A stretch of DNA of 64,000 nt from Pantoea trifolii (GTDB lineage: Bacteria > Pseudomonadota > Gammaproteobacteria > Enterobacterales > Enterobacteriaceae), in assembly GCF_024506435.1 (NCBI RefSeq), contig NZ_JANIET010000001.1:186001-250000 (forward strand), written 5' to 3'. Position 1 is the stretch's first letter; every line of letters starts with the position of its first letter. The notes beneath the pieces are model-generated. The model was not told the DNA's origin. It saw nothing but the letters and a program-made list of their open reading frames with translations, and did not search any database. Of the stretch, positions 21,982 to 32,029 are shown piece after piece. The position numbers and the translations under genes were made by a program.

Positions 21982-21994
21982 TATCCTGTTGATA
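21982..21994 (-). promoter_or_regulatory. candidate IHF site
   Basis: Read on the minus strand this is TATCAACAGGATA, one mismatch from the IHF consensus WATCAANNNNTTR, next to an A-rich tract. It lies between the GlrR sites and the sigma-54 promoter, where DNA bending would help the activator reach the polymerase. Confidence 0.45.
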
Positions 21995-22025
21995 GAAAAT
22001 AACTTATTGCGATAACTGCAACTTT

Positions 22026-22040
22026 GGCACGTCTTGTGCA
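22026..22040 (+). promoter_or_regulatory. sigma-54 promoter of glmZ
   Basis: TTGGCACG followed by TGCA places GG at 22026-22027 and GC at 22038-22039, the exact 12-base step between the -24 and -12 elements. The start then falls at 22051-22052, which coincides with the conserved GTAGATG 5' end of GlmZ. The only departure from the consensus is G for T just before the -12 TGC. Confidence 0.8.
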
Positions 22041-22051
22041 ATAATCTCCCT

Positions 22052-22251
22052 GTAGATGCTCATTCCACCTCTTATGTTTGCTGATGCTACATAAACCTGG
22101 GAATGATGCAGAGCCCCTTACGGCATCCGTTGTCCAGCCTGGCAGTAATTGCGCACGCTTTACTGCAGTAAGAAGGACATTACGTTGAGTCGGATGCCAT
22201 CAGTTGTCTGAACGACCTGATCTTACACCTGCTTATGGCAGGTGTTTTTTT
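22052..22251 (+). ncRNA. glmZ: small regulatory RNA GlmZ
   Basis: The 5' end, from GTAGATGCTCATTCC through the CTCTTATGTT and AATGATGCAGAGCC segments, follows E. coli GlmZ closely. The later part keeps ACGTTGAGT and the TTGTC...GACCTG segment of the glmS-pairing region. The transcript ends in a terminator with an 8-base stem (22225-22232 with 22238-22245) and six Ts. GlmZ activates translation of glmS (glucosamine-6-phosphate synthase) by base-pairing and is destroyed by RapZ and RNase E unless GlmY competes. Its place before hemY is the same as in E. coli. About 200 bases long. Confidence 0.9.
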
Positions 22252-22271
22252 GTCTGCAGTTTATGACAGGC

Positions 22272-22296
22272 AAAAAAAAGCCGGGACCAGCCCGGC
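22272..22296 (-). terminator. terminator of the hemCDXY operon
   Basis: On the minus strand a 6-base GC stem (22291-22296 with 22280-22285) is followed by eight Ts (the A-run at 22272-22279). It faces the glmZ terminator, so the two convergent units are both closed. Confidence 0.85.
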
Positions 22297-22321
22297 GTGC
22301 ACAAAAGTAACAATCGTAAAA

Positions 22322-23518
22322 TCAGGCGCTGGGATTGGTCTTCAGCGTAAGTAGCAGGCCTTCGCGACGCATTTTGGCGGCGTCTTCCGGGCGATGCAGG
22401 CGGTCGTAAACATCGGCCAGCCAGGCATAATCAAACGCATCAGGACGCTGAGCCAGCGCTTGCTGGAACGCTTCTGCCGCCTGCTGCCATTCTCCATGAC
22501 GCATGAGCATCTGTCCCAGCGTGCTGTGCAGCAGGGGCGTGGCGCCATGCTGTTTAATCTGCTGACGCAATGCTTTCTCCAGAGATTGCGGATCGCCACT
22601 TTTGATGCGCGGCATCAGCAACACCAGACGATCGTCATATTGACGCTTCAGACCTTCCAGCACGATGCTCTGCGCGGTGTCCGGATCGTCACACTCAATC
22701 AGATGTTCTGCCATCGCCACCTGCAAGGCGGTTTCCTGACGCGTTTTGCGGCTCTGGTTCTGCCACCATTTTTTCAAACCGTCGCTGCCTTGATCGGCCA
22801 TCGCCTGGTTCATCAGGCCCAGCCAGGCCTGCTGCTGCAAGGCATCGCGCTGTGCTTGATCATTGATCTGCACTTTCTGCATTGAAGGCAGAATGTCGAG
22901 CAATGCGCCCCACGCGCCGGTACGAATGTAGGCTTGTTCTGCCAGACGCAACACTTCCGGATGGCGCGGCGCGACTTCCAGCAAGCGGTCAACGCCGTGA
23001 CGTGCAGCATGATCTTCGTTGCGTGCCAGTTGCAGACGTACGCGCGTGATTTCAACTGGAATCGTATCATTCACCGACAACTCAGAAGCGCGCTCCAGGT
23101 GCTGGTTAGCACGGATTTCGTCCCCGCGTTGCTGCGCCGCTTCGGCAGCCAGCAAGTAGTTAGCTACCGGCTGATCGGCGTGGTCGGCATTTTTCGACAG
23201 CAATTTTTCTGCCTGCTTGAAGTCACCTTCCGCCAGTTTCATCAACGCGCTCTGCGTGTGGCGCTGTGCGCTACGACGCTTGCGACCGGTGAACCAGCCG
23301 CGGGTACGTGCGCCGGTGCGGAACAGGCGACGCAGAATCCATTCCAGCAACAAAATCACCAGCAGGCTGAGAATCAAAATGATCGCCAGGCCGGTTACGC
23401 TGGTTTCAATGTTCCAGTTGTCGGTCTGGATCAGCACGTAGCCCTGATGGCCTGCAACCATCGGTCCAACCACAATGCCGGCAATCAGCAGCAGAAAAAG
23501 CACCAATACTTTCAGCAT
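22322..23518 (-). CDS. hemY: HemY, TPR protein of the heme operon
   Basis: The 398-residue protein, the E. coli length, has two N-terminal membrane segments (about 1-22 and 40-62) followed by a basic stretch and a large soluble domain of tetratricopeptide-like helices (about 95-390). HemY is an inner-membrane protein of the hemCDXY operon needed for normal late heme synthesis; its exact role is not settled. It should not be confused with the Bacillus oxidase of the same name. It follows hemX by two bases. Confidence 0.96.
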   Translation of the reverse strand: MLKVLVLFLLLIAGIVVGPMVAGHQGYVLIQTDNWNIETSVTGLAIILILSLLVILLLEWILRRLFRTGARTRGWFTGRKRRSAQRHTQSALMKLAEGDFKQAEKLLSKNADHADQPVANYLLAAEAAQQRGDEIRANQHLERASELSVNDTIPVEITRVRLQLARNEDHAARHGVDRLLEVAPRHPEVLRLAEQAYIRTGAWGALLDILPSMQKVQINDQAQRDALQQQAWLGLMNQAMADQGSDGLKKWWQNQSRKTRQETALQVAMAEHLIECDDPDTAQSIVLEGLKRQYDDRLVLLMPRIKSGDPQSLEKALRQQIKQHGATPLLHSTLGQMLMRHGEWQQAAEAFQQALAQRPDAFDYAWLADVYDRLHRPEDAAKMRREGLLLTLKTNPSA

Positions 23519-23520
23519 GG

Positions 23521-24651
23521 TTAGCCTCCCTGTTGATCAGCAGCAACCGATGGCTGAGCCAGCAAATTACGCACGCGAGTTTGCATCAGTTTTTCCAGCA
23601 GCGGCTGGCTTTCCAGCGTATCCGGCACATCCATCGAAATGCTTTGCTGGCTCAGTTCATCCAGCTGCGCAAGGAAGGCTTTGGTGGCGGCATCGTTGGT
23701 GTCGTACCAGGCACGAACCCAGGTTGATACCGCATCGATAGACTGTTTGTAGATCTCATCCTGATGACGCGGTACGGCCTGGGCGGCAATCAGCAGGCGC
23801 GAACGAATGTTTTCGCGCAGGTAGACATCCTGATTCGGAGCCAGCAGCGGCTGTGCGGTGTTATCGCGGCGGCGGATGGTGATGAAATCATCCATAAAGT
23901 TGTGCCAGCTTTTCACCAGATTTTGACGCCACTCGTGCAGCGAACTGGAGAGCTCACCGCCATCGGCGTCCATAGGTGAATCATCGCTGTCGTTGTCAGC
24001 CAGACGCAGATTATCGACGCCGTTCGACAGCTGATTGAGCTTGAGGATGGTGCCGTCATAATCAATCTGGCTGACGGCGGAGAGTGAACTGATGTCCTGC
24101 GTTAGGGCGCGACGCACGTTCATTACGCTTGGATCGTTCATATCGGCCAGACTGGTATCGGCACTTTTCAGTAACGCTGCTGCGGTGGTGACATCCTGAT
24201 CGCTCCACAGTTTGCGGCCCGCCAGTTTGACGAGGTAATCCGCCTGCGCCAGCAGCCAGGTACGCGTGTCGTTTCCAGAGATGGTGGCGACTTTATCGCG
24301 CAGGGTTTCCAGCTCTTTAGCGCTGTTATCCTGCTGCGTGCGCGTCTCCTGTAAGGCGCTGTTGGCGCTAGCCAGCTGTTGCGTCAGTTGCTGTTTGTCG
24401 CTGCCCAGTTGCTGCTGCAAGGTGCTCAGCTGCTCACTGAGATTCTGATTAGTTTGAGCCTGTAAATCGGCCTGGTGTTTCCCATTAAGGTAAAGTCCCG
24501 CCCCAATCGCCAGCGCAATCACAATCGCCACTGCACTCAGCACCTTGCCATCGCTTTTTTTATCGCGTGGTGGCTTAGTTGCTGGAGAGGGAGAATTGTC
24601 CGCTGGGGTGGTTTCTTCAACCATGGCGGAGGAGGCTTTTTGTTCCGTCAT
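23521..24651 (-). CDS. hemX: HemX, inner-membrane protein of the heme operon
   Basis: The 376-residue product has a cytoplasmic N-terminus rich in Ser, Thr and Pro, one membrane segment at about 38-56, then a coiled coil of Gln- and Leu-rich repeats (about 60-120) and a conserved C-terminal domain. It is often annotated as uroporphyrinogen-III C-methyltransferase, but it has no SAM-binding methyltransferase motif; that label is not supported. It is somewhat shorter than E. coli HemX (393) through the variable N-terminus. It lies between hemD and hemY. Confidence 0.93.
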   Translation of the reverse strand: MTEQKASSAMVEETTPADNSPSPATKPPRDKKSDGKVLSAVAIVIALAIGAGLYLNGKHQADLQAQTNQNLSEQLSTLQQQLGSDKQQLTQQLASANSALQETRTQQDNSAKELETLRDKVATISGNDTRTWLLAQADYLVKLAGRKLWSDQDVTTAAALLKSADTSLADMNDPSVMNVRRALTQDISSLSAVSQIDYDGTILKLNQLSNGVDNLRLADNDSDDSPMDADGGELSSSLHEWRQNLVKSWHNFMDDFITIRRRDNTAQPLLAPNQDVYLRENIRSRLLIAAQAVPRHQDEIYKQSIDAVSTWVRAWYDTNDAATKAFLAQLDELSQQSISMDVPDTLESQPLLEKLMQTRVRNLLAQPSVAADQQGG

Positions 24652-24674
24652 TATGGCTCATCCCATTGTTAAGT

Positions 24675-25415
24675 TCAGCGTAACGCGCGCAGCAGCGCGT
24701 CGTTATCGGCACCATCGGCTACATCAATGTCCTGCCAGCCTAGTTCAGCGGCTTGCGTAGCCAAACGTTCACTGACGACCACAAGCCGACAGTGTAGTAA
24801 CCATTCCCGACGATCAATTGGCGGAAACAGAGAAAAGAGTTGTTGTAACATTTCGCCGCTGGTGACCACCAGCGTTGTAATGCCGCGATCGCGCCAGCGG
24901 CGGCCTTCAGTCGCGCCGTTGTAGTGCTTTTCACAGCGCTGATAACACTCGCAATATTGCACCTCAGCGCCGCGCTCAATCAGCGTTTCTGCCAGCAACT
25001 CGCGTCCTGGGCTGCCGCGCAGAATCAGCGCGCGTTTGCCACTAACCTGCTGCAGACGGTTCAGGCGCACCAGCTCTTCGCTGGTCTCCCGCGCATGAGG
25101 ATAGTCTACTTTGAGATTACTGACGGTATGCAGGGCTAAAGCGGTGCTGCGACCAATAGCATAATAGTTGAGGGCTTCAGGCCATGTTGTCGCGCTTTGC
25201 TGTAAAGCGGGCTCGGCGAACGTGACGACCTGCTGCGACAGCAAAAACACCAGATCGCCTGGCTGGAGTGCAGCAAGTTGCTTAGGTAAATGAATAAGAT
25301 CGCGACCCGGCGTGAATTCAATCAGCGGAAGGCTCCATGCCAGTTTGCCCAGGCTGCGCAAACGCGAGACCAGTTCAGTGGCGGCCGGTTCCGGGCGGGT
25401 CACGAGGATGGTCAT
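24675..25415 (-). CDS. hemD: uroporphyrinogen-III synthase
   Basis: HemD closes hydroxymethylbilane into uroporphyrinogen III with inversion of ring D. The 246-residue length matches E. coli. Sequence in this family is poorly conserved, but the N-terminus [11 protein letters not shown], the [12 protein letters not shown] block and the [12 protein letters not shown] block are typical. The start ATG overlaps the hemC stop by four bases, so the two consecutive pathway enzymes are translationally coupled. Confidence 0.95.
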   Translation of the reverse strand: MTILVTRPEPAATELVSRLRSLGKLAWSLPLIEFTPGRDLIHLPKQLAALQPGDLVFLLSQQVVTFAEPALQQSATTWPEALNYYAIGRSTALALHTVSNLKVDYPHARETSEELVRLNRLQQVSGKRALILRGSPGRELLAETLIERGAEVQYCECYQRCEKHYNGATEGRRWRDRGITTLVVTSGEMLQQLFSLFPPIDRREWLLHCRLVVVSERLATQAAELGWQDIDVADGADNDALLRALR

Positions 25416-26353
25416 GCTGGCGGTTGACCTTGATAGACTTCACGCAGAATGTCGCGCGCGCCGCCATCCAGCAGCTCTTCGGCCAGCGAAATGCCCATTT
25501 TTTCGGCGTGATCGCGTGGACCCCGGCGCTCGCCCACCACCATTTGACTGCCGTCCGGCGAGCCGACTAATCCGCGCAGCCACAGCTGATCGTCTTCCAG
25601 CACCGCGAAGCTGCCGATTGGCACCTGACAACCGCCTTCCAGCCGTGTATTCATCGCACGTTCGGCACGCACGCACACGGCGGTATCGTCATGATTCAAC
25701 GCCTGGAGCAGCGTAATTAATTGCTCATCATCCACGCGACATTCAATGCCGACGGCGCCCTGACCCACAGCGGGCAGGGAAATTTCTGCAGGCATTGCCT
25801 GACGAATGCGATCTTCCAGACCTAAACGCTTCAAACCCGCCGCCGCCAGTATGATGGCGTCATATTCACCTGCATCGAGTTTGCCCAGACGCGTACCGAC
25901 GTTGCCGCGCAGCGAGCGAATCACTAGGTCCGGACGGCGGGCGCTAAGCTGACACTGGCGGCGCAGGCTGGACGTCCCGACAACCGCGCCTTGCGGCAGC
26001 TCATCAATACTGTTGTAACGATTGGAGACGAAAGCATCGCGCGGATCTTCACGCTCGCAAATGGTCACCAGACCAAGACCTTCTGGAAAATCGATCGGCA
26101 CATCTTTCATCGAGTGCACGGCGAGATCGGCACGCCCTTCCAGCATTGCCAGCTCAAGCTCTTTAACGAACAGCCCTTTGCCGCCAACCTTTGCCAGTGG
26201 CGTATCAAGGATGACATCACCTTTGGTGACCATCGGCAGCAGCTCAACTTGCAGACCCGGATGAGCCGCCATCAGGCGCTGTTGGACATATTGTGCCTGC
26301 CACAGAGCAAGGGGACTTTGTCTGGTAGCAATTCTGAAAATTTTGTTTAACAT
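25412..26353 (-). CDS. hemC: hydroxymethylbilane synthase (porphobilinogen deaminase)
   Basis: HemC polymerises four porphobilinogens into hydroxymethylbilane. The ATG at 26353 gives 313 residues ([19 protein letters not shown]), the E. coli length. An in-frame ATG four codons earlier (26365) is possible. Neither start has a strong ribosome-binding site. A six-codon frame just upstream does have one. Visible motifs are [48 protein letters not shown], and EGGCQVPIG with the dipyrromethane-cofactor cysteine near 242. First gene of the hemCDXY operon, divergent from cyaA. Confidence 0.96.
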   Translation of the reverse strand: MLNKIFRIATRQSPLALWQAQYVQQRLMAAHPGLQVELLPMVTKGDVILDTPLAKVGGKGLFVKELELAMLEGRADLAVHSMKDVPIDFPEGLGLVTICEREDPRDAFVSNRYNSIDELPQGAVVGTSSLRRQCQLSARRPDLVIRSLRGNVGTRLGKLDAGEYDAIILAAAGLKRLGLEDRIRQAMPAEISLPAVGQGAVGIECRVDDEQLITLLQALNHDDTAVCVRAERAMNTRLEGGCQVPIGSFAVLEDDQLWLRGLVGSPDGSQMVVGERRGPRDHAEKMGISLAEELLDGGARDILREVYQGQPPA

Positions 26354-26669
26354 GCTGTTAACCATTTTGATCGTTCATCGAATATCCTATCATTGATAGG
26401 GGAATGCTGTCAGTTTCAACGGATTGAAAAGGCCGCGATGTCAGACTGTGCCTGGATCTTGAGGGTCGCAGTTGAGAGTCGAAGTCTGAAAAAAGCAGAG
26501 CTACGGTCGGAACATGCTAAACTGTTAAGTAGCGCAACTTTCTTTACGGTCAATCCTCCAGGTGTTAGATTGATCACGTTTCCAGCAATTATTTGCCCAA
26601 TATCTTTATTACTAAGCGGCAAAATTCGGAAACAGGGTGCTTAACACTGGGACAATCAGGCGAAACGTC
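26354..26669. promoter_or_regulatory. hemC-cyaA divergent control region
   Basis: This 316-base gap holds both promoter regions. On the hemC side it has a 15-base perfect palindrome (CCTATCATTGATAGG, 26386-26400) and a six-codon open frame reading toward hemC (ATG at 26378, TAA at 26358-26360) with AGGA seven to eight bases ahead. On the cyaA side it has a CRP site at 26563-26578. No other gene was found in it. Confidence 0.6.
26563..26578 (+). promoter_or_regulatory. CRP site in the cyaA promoter region
   Basis: TGTTAGATTGATCACG matches TGTGA-N6-TCACA at 8 of 10 positions. It closely resembles the E. coli cyaA site through which cAMP-CRP represses adenylate cyclase synthesis. It lies 92 bases before the cyaA start. 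Confidence 0.75.
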
Positions 26670-29231
26670 TTGTACCTCTACATTGAGACACTGAAACAGA
26701 GACTGGATGCGATTAACCAGCTGCGTGTAGATCGCGCACTGGCTGCCATGGGACCTGCTTTCCAGCAAGTCTACAGTCTGCTGCCAACATTATTGCACTA
26801 CCATCATCCACTGATGCCTGGCTACGTTGAAGGTAACGTTCCGCATGGCGTCTGCCTCTACACGCCCGATGAAAACCAACTTCAGCTGCTGCAGAACTTA
26901 GCGGGCGGTCAACCGCTCGAGCTCAGCTCTGCCGTGGCGGGCGAACGTCCGATTACCGGCATTTACTCAATGGGCAGCACCTCGTCCGTTGGGCAAAACA
27001 GCATCTCCGATCTTGATATCTGGGTGTGCCACCAATCATGGCTGGATAATGAAGAGCGCCTCAATCTGCAGCGTAAGTGTACGCTGTTGCAGAAATGGTG
27101 TGTGTCGATGGGTGTGGAAGTCAGCTTCTTCCTGATTGACGAGAACCGTTTCCGCCATAACGAAAGCGGCAGCCTCGGCGGTGAAGACTGCGGTTCTACC
27201 CAACATATTTTGCTGCTGGATGAGTTTTACCGTACCGCCGTGCGTATGGCGGGTAAACGCATCCTGTGGAACATGGTGCCTGGCGAAGAGGAGCACCATT
27301 ACGACGATTACGTCATGTCGCTCTATTCACAAGGCGTTCTGACGCCGAATGAGTGGCTGGATCTCGGCGGGCTTGGCACGTTGTCAGCGGAAGAGTACTT
27401 CGGTGCCAGCTTGTGGCAGCTGTATAAAAGTATCGATTCGCCATACAAAGCGGTGCTGAAAACCCTGCTGCTGGAAGCCTACAGCTGGGAATACCCCAAC
27501 ACGCAGCTGTTGTCGATGGACATCAAGCAGCGCCTGCACGACGGCGAAATTGTCTGCTTCGGTCTCGATCCTTACTGCATGATGCTGGAACGCGTAACGC
27601 GCTATCTCACCAGCGTTGATGACATGGCGCGTCTTGATTTAGTACGTCGATGTTTCTATTTAAAAGTGTGTGAAAAGCTCTCGAGCGAAGATCACCATCA
27701 TCAGCGCACCGGCTGGCGTCGCGAGATTCTTTCGCAGCTGGTTAAAGAGTGGGGCTGGGATGAGGAGAAGTTAGCGGTTCTGGATAACCGCGCGCAATGG
27801 AAAATCGAACGCGTACGCGAAGCGCACAATGAGTTACTGGATGCGATGATGCAGAGCTATCGCAACCTGATTCGCTTTGCGCGTCGCAACAATTTAAGCG
27901 TCAGCGCCAGCCCGCAGGATATCGGCGTGCTGACGCGTAAACTGTATGCCGCGTTCGAGGCGCTGCCGGGTAAAGTCACCTTAGTGAACCCGCAGATTTC
28001 GCCCGATCTTTCGGAAGAGAATCTCACCTTTATTCACGTCCCGGCGGGCCGCGCCAATCGCGCCGGTTGGTATCTGTATAACCAATCGCCGGACATGAGT
28101 TCCATCATCAGCCATCAGCCGCTGGAATATAACCGCTATCTGAACAAGCTGGTGGCGTGGGCGTGGTTTAACGGTTTGCTGACCAGCAAAACGCGTCTGC
28201 ATATGAAAGGCAACGATCTGTGCGATCTGCCACGTTTGCAGGAGCTGGTCAACGATGTGTCGAGCCACTTCCCGCTGCGCGTGCCGGCACCGACGCCGAA
28301 AGCGCTCTACAGCCCGTGCGAAATTCGTCACTTAGCGATTATCGTTAACCTTGAACACGATCCTACCTCGGCGTTCCGCAATCAGGTGGTGCATTTTGAT
28401 TTCCGTAAGCTGGATGTGTTCAGCTTCGGTCAGCAGCAGCAATGCCTGATTGGCAGCATCGATCTGCTCTATCGCAACTCGTGGAATGAAGTGCGTACGC
28501 TGCACTTCAACGGCGAGCAGGCGATGATTGAGGCGCTGAAAACCATTCTGGGCAAAATGCATCAGGATGCTGCGCCACCGGATACGGTGGAAGTGTTCTG
28601 CTACAGCCAGCATCTGCGCGGTTTAATTCGTACCCGTGTGCAGCAGCTGGTTTCGGAATGTATTGAGCTCCGTCTGTCGAGCACGCGTCAGGAACCGGGC
28701 CGCTTTAAAGCGTTGCGCATGGCGGGCCAAACCTGGGGCTTATTCTTCGAACGCATGAGCGTGTCGGTGCAGAAGCTGGAAAACGCCGTCGAATTCTATG
28801 GCGCGATTTCTAACAACAAGCTGCACGGCTTGTCGATCAAAGTGGAATCAAACCAGACGCCGCTGCCACCGGTGGTAAACGGCTACGCCAGCGAAGGCAT
28901 CATTCAGTTCTTCTTTGAAGATACTAATGACGATCGCGGTTTCAACATCTATATCCTCGACGAAACCAACCGCGTTGAGGTTTATCACCATTGCGAAGGC
29001 AGTAAAGAAGAGCTGGTGCGCGACGTGAGTCGATTCTATTCGTCGTCGCATGACCGTTTTACCTACGGCTCCAGCTTTATCAATTTCAACCTGCCGCAGT
29101 TCTACCAGATTGTGAATACTGGCGAACGTTTCCAGGTGATTCCTTTCCGCAGCCAAACGTTAACGCAGCTCTGCGCTACGCAGCCTGACAACGACAACGG
29201 CGACTTCCAGCCACGCTACCAAATGCATTGA
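26670..29231 (+). CDS. cyaA: adenylate cyclase, class I
   Basis: CyaA makes cAMP from ATP and is activated through phosphorylated EIIA-Glc. The TTG at 26670 is chosen because it gives the known N-terminus (f)[18 protein letters not shown], and E. coli cyaA also uses an inefficient UUG; an upstream in-frame start at 26637 has no homology. The 853-residue protein has the nucleotidyltransferase-like catalytic motif [19 protein letters not shown] with Asp114 and Asp116, and the regulatory C-terminal half with [31 protein letters not shown]. The last 20 residues are variable. Downstream, cyaY is missing from its usual place. Confidence 0.97.
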   Translation: MYLYIETLKQRLDAINQLRVDRALAAMGPAFQQVYSLLPTLLHYHHPLMPGYVEGNVPHGVCLYTPDENQLQLLQNLAGGQPLELSSAVAGERPITGIYSMGSTSSVGQNSISDLDIWVCHQSWLDNEERLNLQRKCTLLQKWCVSMGVEVSFFLIDENRFRHNESGSLGGEDCGSTQHILLLDEFYRTAVRMAGKRILWNMVPGEEEHHYDDYVMSLYSQGVLTPNEWLDLGGLGTLSAEEYFGASLWQLYKSIDSPYKAVLKTLLLEAYSWEYPNTQLLSMDIKQRLHDGEIVCFGLDPYCMMLERVTRYLTSVDDMARLDLVRRCFYLKVCEKLSSEDHHHQRTGWRREILSQLVKEWGWDEEKLAVLDNRAQWKIERVREAHNELLDAMMQSYRNLIRFARRNNLSVSASPQDIGVLTRKLYAAFEALPGKVTLVNPQISPDLSEENLTFIHVPAGRANRAGWYLYNQSPDMSSIISHQPLEYNRYLNKLVAWAWFNGLLTSKTRLHMKGNDLCDLPRLQELVNDVSSHFPLRVPAPTPKALYSPCEIRHLAIIVNLEHDPTSAFRNQVVHFDFRKLDVFSFGQQQQCLIGSIDLLYRNSWNEVRTLHFNGEQAMIEALKTILGKMHQDAAPPDTVEVFCYSQHLRGLIRTRVQQLVSECIELRLSSTRQEPGRFKALRMAGQTWGLFFERMSVSVQKLENAVEFYGAISNNKLHGLSIKVESNQTPLPPVVNGYASEGIIQFFFEDTNDDRGFNIYILDETNRVEVYHHCEGSKEELVRDVSRFYSSSHDRFTYGSSFINFNLPQFYQIVNTGERFQVIPFRSQTLTQLCATQPDNDNGDFQPRYQMH

Positions 29232-29257
29232 TCCCGCCTGCGTTCGCGCGGCGGGAT
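29231..29257 (+). other. stem-loop at the cyaA stop codon
   Basis: Perfect 8-base inverted arms ATCCCGCC (29231-29238) and GGCGGGAT (29250-29257) begin at the last base of the cyaA stop. No T-run follows, so it is not a canonical terminator; a second small hairpin (GCCGCA...TGCGGC, 29276-29292) comes next. Together they could end or stabilise the cyaA transcript. Confidence 0.55.
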
Positions 29258-29365
29258 GCGCTGTAACTCTGACCTGCCGCAGGAAATGCGGCTATTTCCT
29301 GTTGCTTTTACAACGTCAACTGCGATGATAAGCAACCATGGCTTAAGGACAGAAGAGCAGACAGA

Positions 29366-29569
29366 ATGATACGAGTGATGAGTCAGCTGGGTATGGCGCT
29401 GGCACTGGTCAGCCTGGTAGGCTGTGGCCTGAAAGGACCGCTGTATTTCCCGCCGCAAGATCAGCCAAACAAGCCGAAACAGCAGGTCACCGAGCAGCAG
29501 CAAAAAGCCGCTCAGGATGCTGATGTCGGTGGTTTGGTTACCAGCAAGCCTGGTTCGCAGGCGAACTAA
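29366..29569 (+). CDS. lptM: LPS-assembly lipoprotein LptM (YifL)
   Basis: This 67-residue small lipoprotein has a signal peptide ending in the lipobox LVGC, with the acylated cysteine at residue 20, followed by the invariant [10 protein letters not shown] segment and a hydrophilic Gln/Ala-rich tail. LptM binds the LptD/LptE translocon in the outer membrane and promotes LptD disulfide maturation. An internal ATG five codons in (29378) is a possible start. It precedes dapF as in E. coli. Confidence 0.93.
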   Translation: MIRVMSQLGMALALVSLVGCGLKGPLYFPPQDQPNKPKQQVTEQQQKAAQDADVGGLVTSKPGSQAN

Positions 29570-29598
29570 AATCTATGAGTAATCCGGCGGAGCAGAAA

Positions 29599-30423
29599 AT
29601 GCAGTTCTCAAAAATGCACGGTCTCGGCAACGACTTTATGGTTGTGGATGCTGTGACGCAAAACGTCTTTTTTTCGCCGGAACTGATTCGCCGCCTGGCG
29701 GACAGAAATCTGGGGATCGGTTTTGATCAGCTGCTGATCGTCGAGCCGCCCTACGATCCGGATCTCGATTTCCATTACCGCATTTTCAACGCCGATGGCA
29801 GCGAAGTCGCGCAGTGCGGCAACGGCGCGCGCTGTTTCGCCCGCTTTGTGCGTCTGAAAGGGTTGACCAACAAAAGCGACATTCGCGTCAGTACACAAAC
29901 CGGCCGCATGGTGCTCAGCGTCACCAATGATGAGCTGGTGCGCGTCAATATGGGCCAACCGAACTTCGAACCGCAAAGCGTGCCGCTGCGTGCCAATAAA
30001 GCCGAGAACCTTTATTTGCAGCGTGTGGCCGATCAAACCGTGATGTTTGGTGCGGTATCAATGGGCAATCCGCACTGCGTGATTCAGGTCGAGAGCGTGA
30101 AAACCGCGCCGGTGGAAACGCTCGGTCCAGAGCTGGAAAGCCACGAGCGTTTCCCGGAGCGCGTCAACGTCGGTTTCATGGAAGTAGTCAATCGTGAACA
30201 CATCCGTCTGCGCGTATACGAACGTGGCGCGGGCGAAACCCAGGCATGCGGCAGCGGCGCGTGTGCGGCGGTGGCCTGCGGCGTTCAGCAGGGCATTTTG
30301 GCGGAGAACGTTCGCGTCGATTTGCCGGGCGGAACGCTGCATATTGCCTGGAAAGGGGAAGGGCAACCGCTGTTTATGACCGGTCCTGCCACACACGTCT
30401 ACGATGGGTTTATTCATCTATGA
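29599..30423 (+). CDS. dapF: diaminopimelate epimerase
   Basis: DapF interconverts LL- and meso-diaminopimelate for lysine and peptidoglycan synthesis. The ATG at 29599 gives 274 residues, exactly the E. coli length, and has an excellent ribosome-binding site (GGCGGAG, 6-7 bases ahead); a longer frame from 29575 is therefore rejected. The two catalytic cysteines are in CGNGARC (Cys73) and [11 protein letters not shown] (about Cys217). The stop overlaps the yigA start by four bases. Confidence 0.97.
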   Translation: MQFSKMHGLGNDFMVVDAVTQNVFFSPELIRRLADRNLGIGFDQLLIVEPPYDPDLDFHYRIFNADGSEVAQCGNGARCFARFVRLKGLTNKSDIRVSTQTGRMVLSVTNDELVRVNMGQPNFEPQSVPLRANKAENLYLQRVADQTVMFGAVSMGNPHCVIQVESVKTAPVETLGPELESHERFPERVNVGFMEVVNREHIRLRVYERGAGETQACGSGACAAVACGVQQGILAENVRVDLPGGTLHIAWKGEGQPLFMTGPATHVYDGFIHL

Positions 30424-31124
30424 AAAATGTCGAAGAGCAGACCGAAAGCGAGGTTTTGCTGGACGATCAATCGGTAAGCGCATTTCTGCGTCAAAACCCC
30501 GACTTCTTTATTCGCAATGCGCGCCAGGTCGAACAGATGATGGTGCCGCATCCGGTACGCGGCAGCGTTTCGCTGGTGGAGTGGCATATGGCGCGTCAGC
30601 GTAACCACATCCAGCAGTTGGAAGAGGAGATCACGCTACTGATGGAGCAGGCTACGGCTAACCATCAGCTGTTTGATCGCCTGCTGGCGCTGCAAGGTCA
30701 TCTTGCCGCCGCCGACAGCTTACAAGAGATGCTGACGCGTCTGCATCGCTGGGCGCGCGAACTCGGTCTGGCCGGTGCGCACGTGCGCGTGTTCAATGAC
30801 AAATGGCACATCGGCGCGCCATCTGACTTCACCCAACTCGGCTTATCGCGTCAGGCATTCGAACCGCTGCGCATTCAGCGCTTCGGTAATGAACATCACT
30901 ATCTCGGCAGCCTCAACGGCCCGGAACTGCTGCTGCTGTTGCCGCAGGCCAAAGCGATTGGCTCGGTGGCGATGTCGCTGATGGGCGAACGTGGCGAGCT
31001 GGGCGTATTGATGTTCACCAGCCGCGATAATCAGCACTATCAGGCAGGCATGGGCACGCTGCTGCTGCAGCATCTGGCGCAAATGCTGCCGGACTTGCTG
31101 TCACGCTGGATTGAACGCGCATGA
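30420..31124 (+). CDS. yigA: DUF484 family protein YigA
   Basis: This 234-residue protein has a GAF-like fold by family (DUF484): an N-terminal helical part with FLRQNPDFF, a coiled-coil stretch around 60-80 ([22 protein letters not shown]), and a C-terminal domain. Its function is unknown. It is fixed between dapF and xerC in gammaproteobacteria and overlaps both neighbours by four bases, so it is co-translated with them. Confidence 0.93.
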   Translation: MKNVEEQTESEVLLDDQSVSAFLRQNPDFFIRNARQVEQMMVPHPVRGSVSLVEWHMARQRNHIQQLEEEITLLMEQATANHQLFDRLLALQGHLAAADSLQEMLTRLHRWARELGLAGAHVRVFNDKWHIGAPSDFTQLGLSRQAFEPLRIQRFGNEHHYLGSLNGPELLLLLPQAKAIGSVAMSLMGERGELGVLMFTSRDNQHYQAGMGTLLLQHLAQMLPDLLSRWIERA

Positions 31125-32029
31125 GTCACGTCAGTCCGCTGCTGCCGGCCGTGGATGACTTTCTGCGTTATCTGAAGGTCGAACGCCAGCTCAGTCCGCT
31201 GACGCAAAAGAATTACCAACGGCAATTGCAGGCGATTATGGCAATGGCCGATGAGATGAAGCTGACGAGTTGGTCGCAGCTGGAACCGGCGCAGGTGCGC
31301 AGCCTGGCGGCGCGCAGCCGCCGTGGCGGTTTGGGCGCCAGCAGTCTGGCGCTGCGCATGTCGGCACTGCGCAGTTTTCTCGACTGGCAAGTCCATCAAG
31401 GCATGCTGAGCGCCAATCCCGCCAAAGGCATTTCCACGCCGCGTAACGCGCGCCATCTGCCGAAAAACATGGACGTCGATGAAGTTAACCAACTGCTGGA
31501 GATCGATCTCAATGATCCGCTGGCGGTGCGCGACCGCGCGATGCTGGAAACCATGTACGGCGGCGGCTTGCGTCTCTCCGAGCTGGTGAATATGGATTGT
31601 CGCCACATGGATTTGGACGCGGGCGAAGTGCGGGTGCTGGGTAAAGGCAGCAAAGAGCGCCGCGTACCGATTGGCGGCACGGCGGTCACCTGGATTCAGC
31701 ACTGGTTATCGCTGCGTGATAGCTTTGCGCCGCAGGATGATGCGGTGTTTGTCTCCAGCCGCGGCAGCCGGATTTCGACGCGCAACGTGCAGAAGCGTTT
31801 TGCCGAATGGGGCATCAAGCAAGGCGTTGCCAGCCATATTCATCCGCATAAACTGCGCCACTCTTTTGCCACGCATTTGCTGGAATCGAGCGGCGATCTG
31901 CGCGCGGTACAGGAACTGCTCGGTCACGCTAATCTGGCGACCACGCAAATCTATACCCATCTGGATTTCCAGCATCTGGCGACGGTTTATGATGCGGCCC
32001 ATCCGCGTGCCAAACGAGGAAAGTCTTAA
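31121..32029 (+). CDS. xerC: tyrosine recombinase XerC
   Basis: XerC, with XerD, resolves chromosome dimers at dif under FtsK control. The 302-residue product has the SAM-like N-terminal core-binding domain (about 10-95) and the catalytic domain with [12 protein letters not shown] (first Arg), the beta-hairpin Lys region, [12 protein letters not shown] (His and Arg) and [14 protein letters not shown] (His and the nucleophile Tyr). It overlaps yigA by four bases and yigB by one. Confidence 0.97.
   Translation: MSHVSPLLPAVDDFLRYLKVERQLSPLTQKNYQRQLQAIMAMADEMKLTSWSQLEPAQVRSLAARSRRGGLGASSLALRMSALRSFLDWQVHQGMLSANPAKGISTPRNARHLPKNMDVDEVNQLLEIDLNDPLAVRDRAMLETMYGGGLRLSELVNMDCRHMDLDAGEVRVLGKGSKERRVPIGGTAVTWIQHWLSLRDSFAPQDDAVFVSSRGSRISTRNVQKRFAEWGIKQGVASHIHPHKLRHSFATHLLESSGDLRAVQELLGHANLATTQIYTHLDFQHLATVYDAAHPRAKRGKS

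Noticed and set aside
23521..24651. HemX as a uroporphyrinogen-III C-methyltransferase
   Set aside because: The common database name is not supported: the protein lacks SAM-binding methyltransferase motifs and is a membrane-anchored coiled-coil protein.
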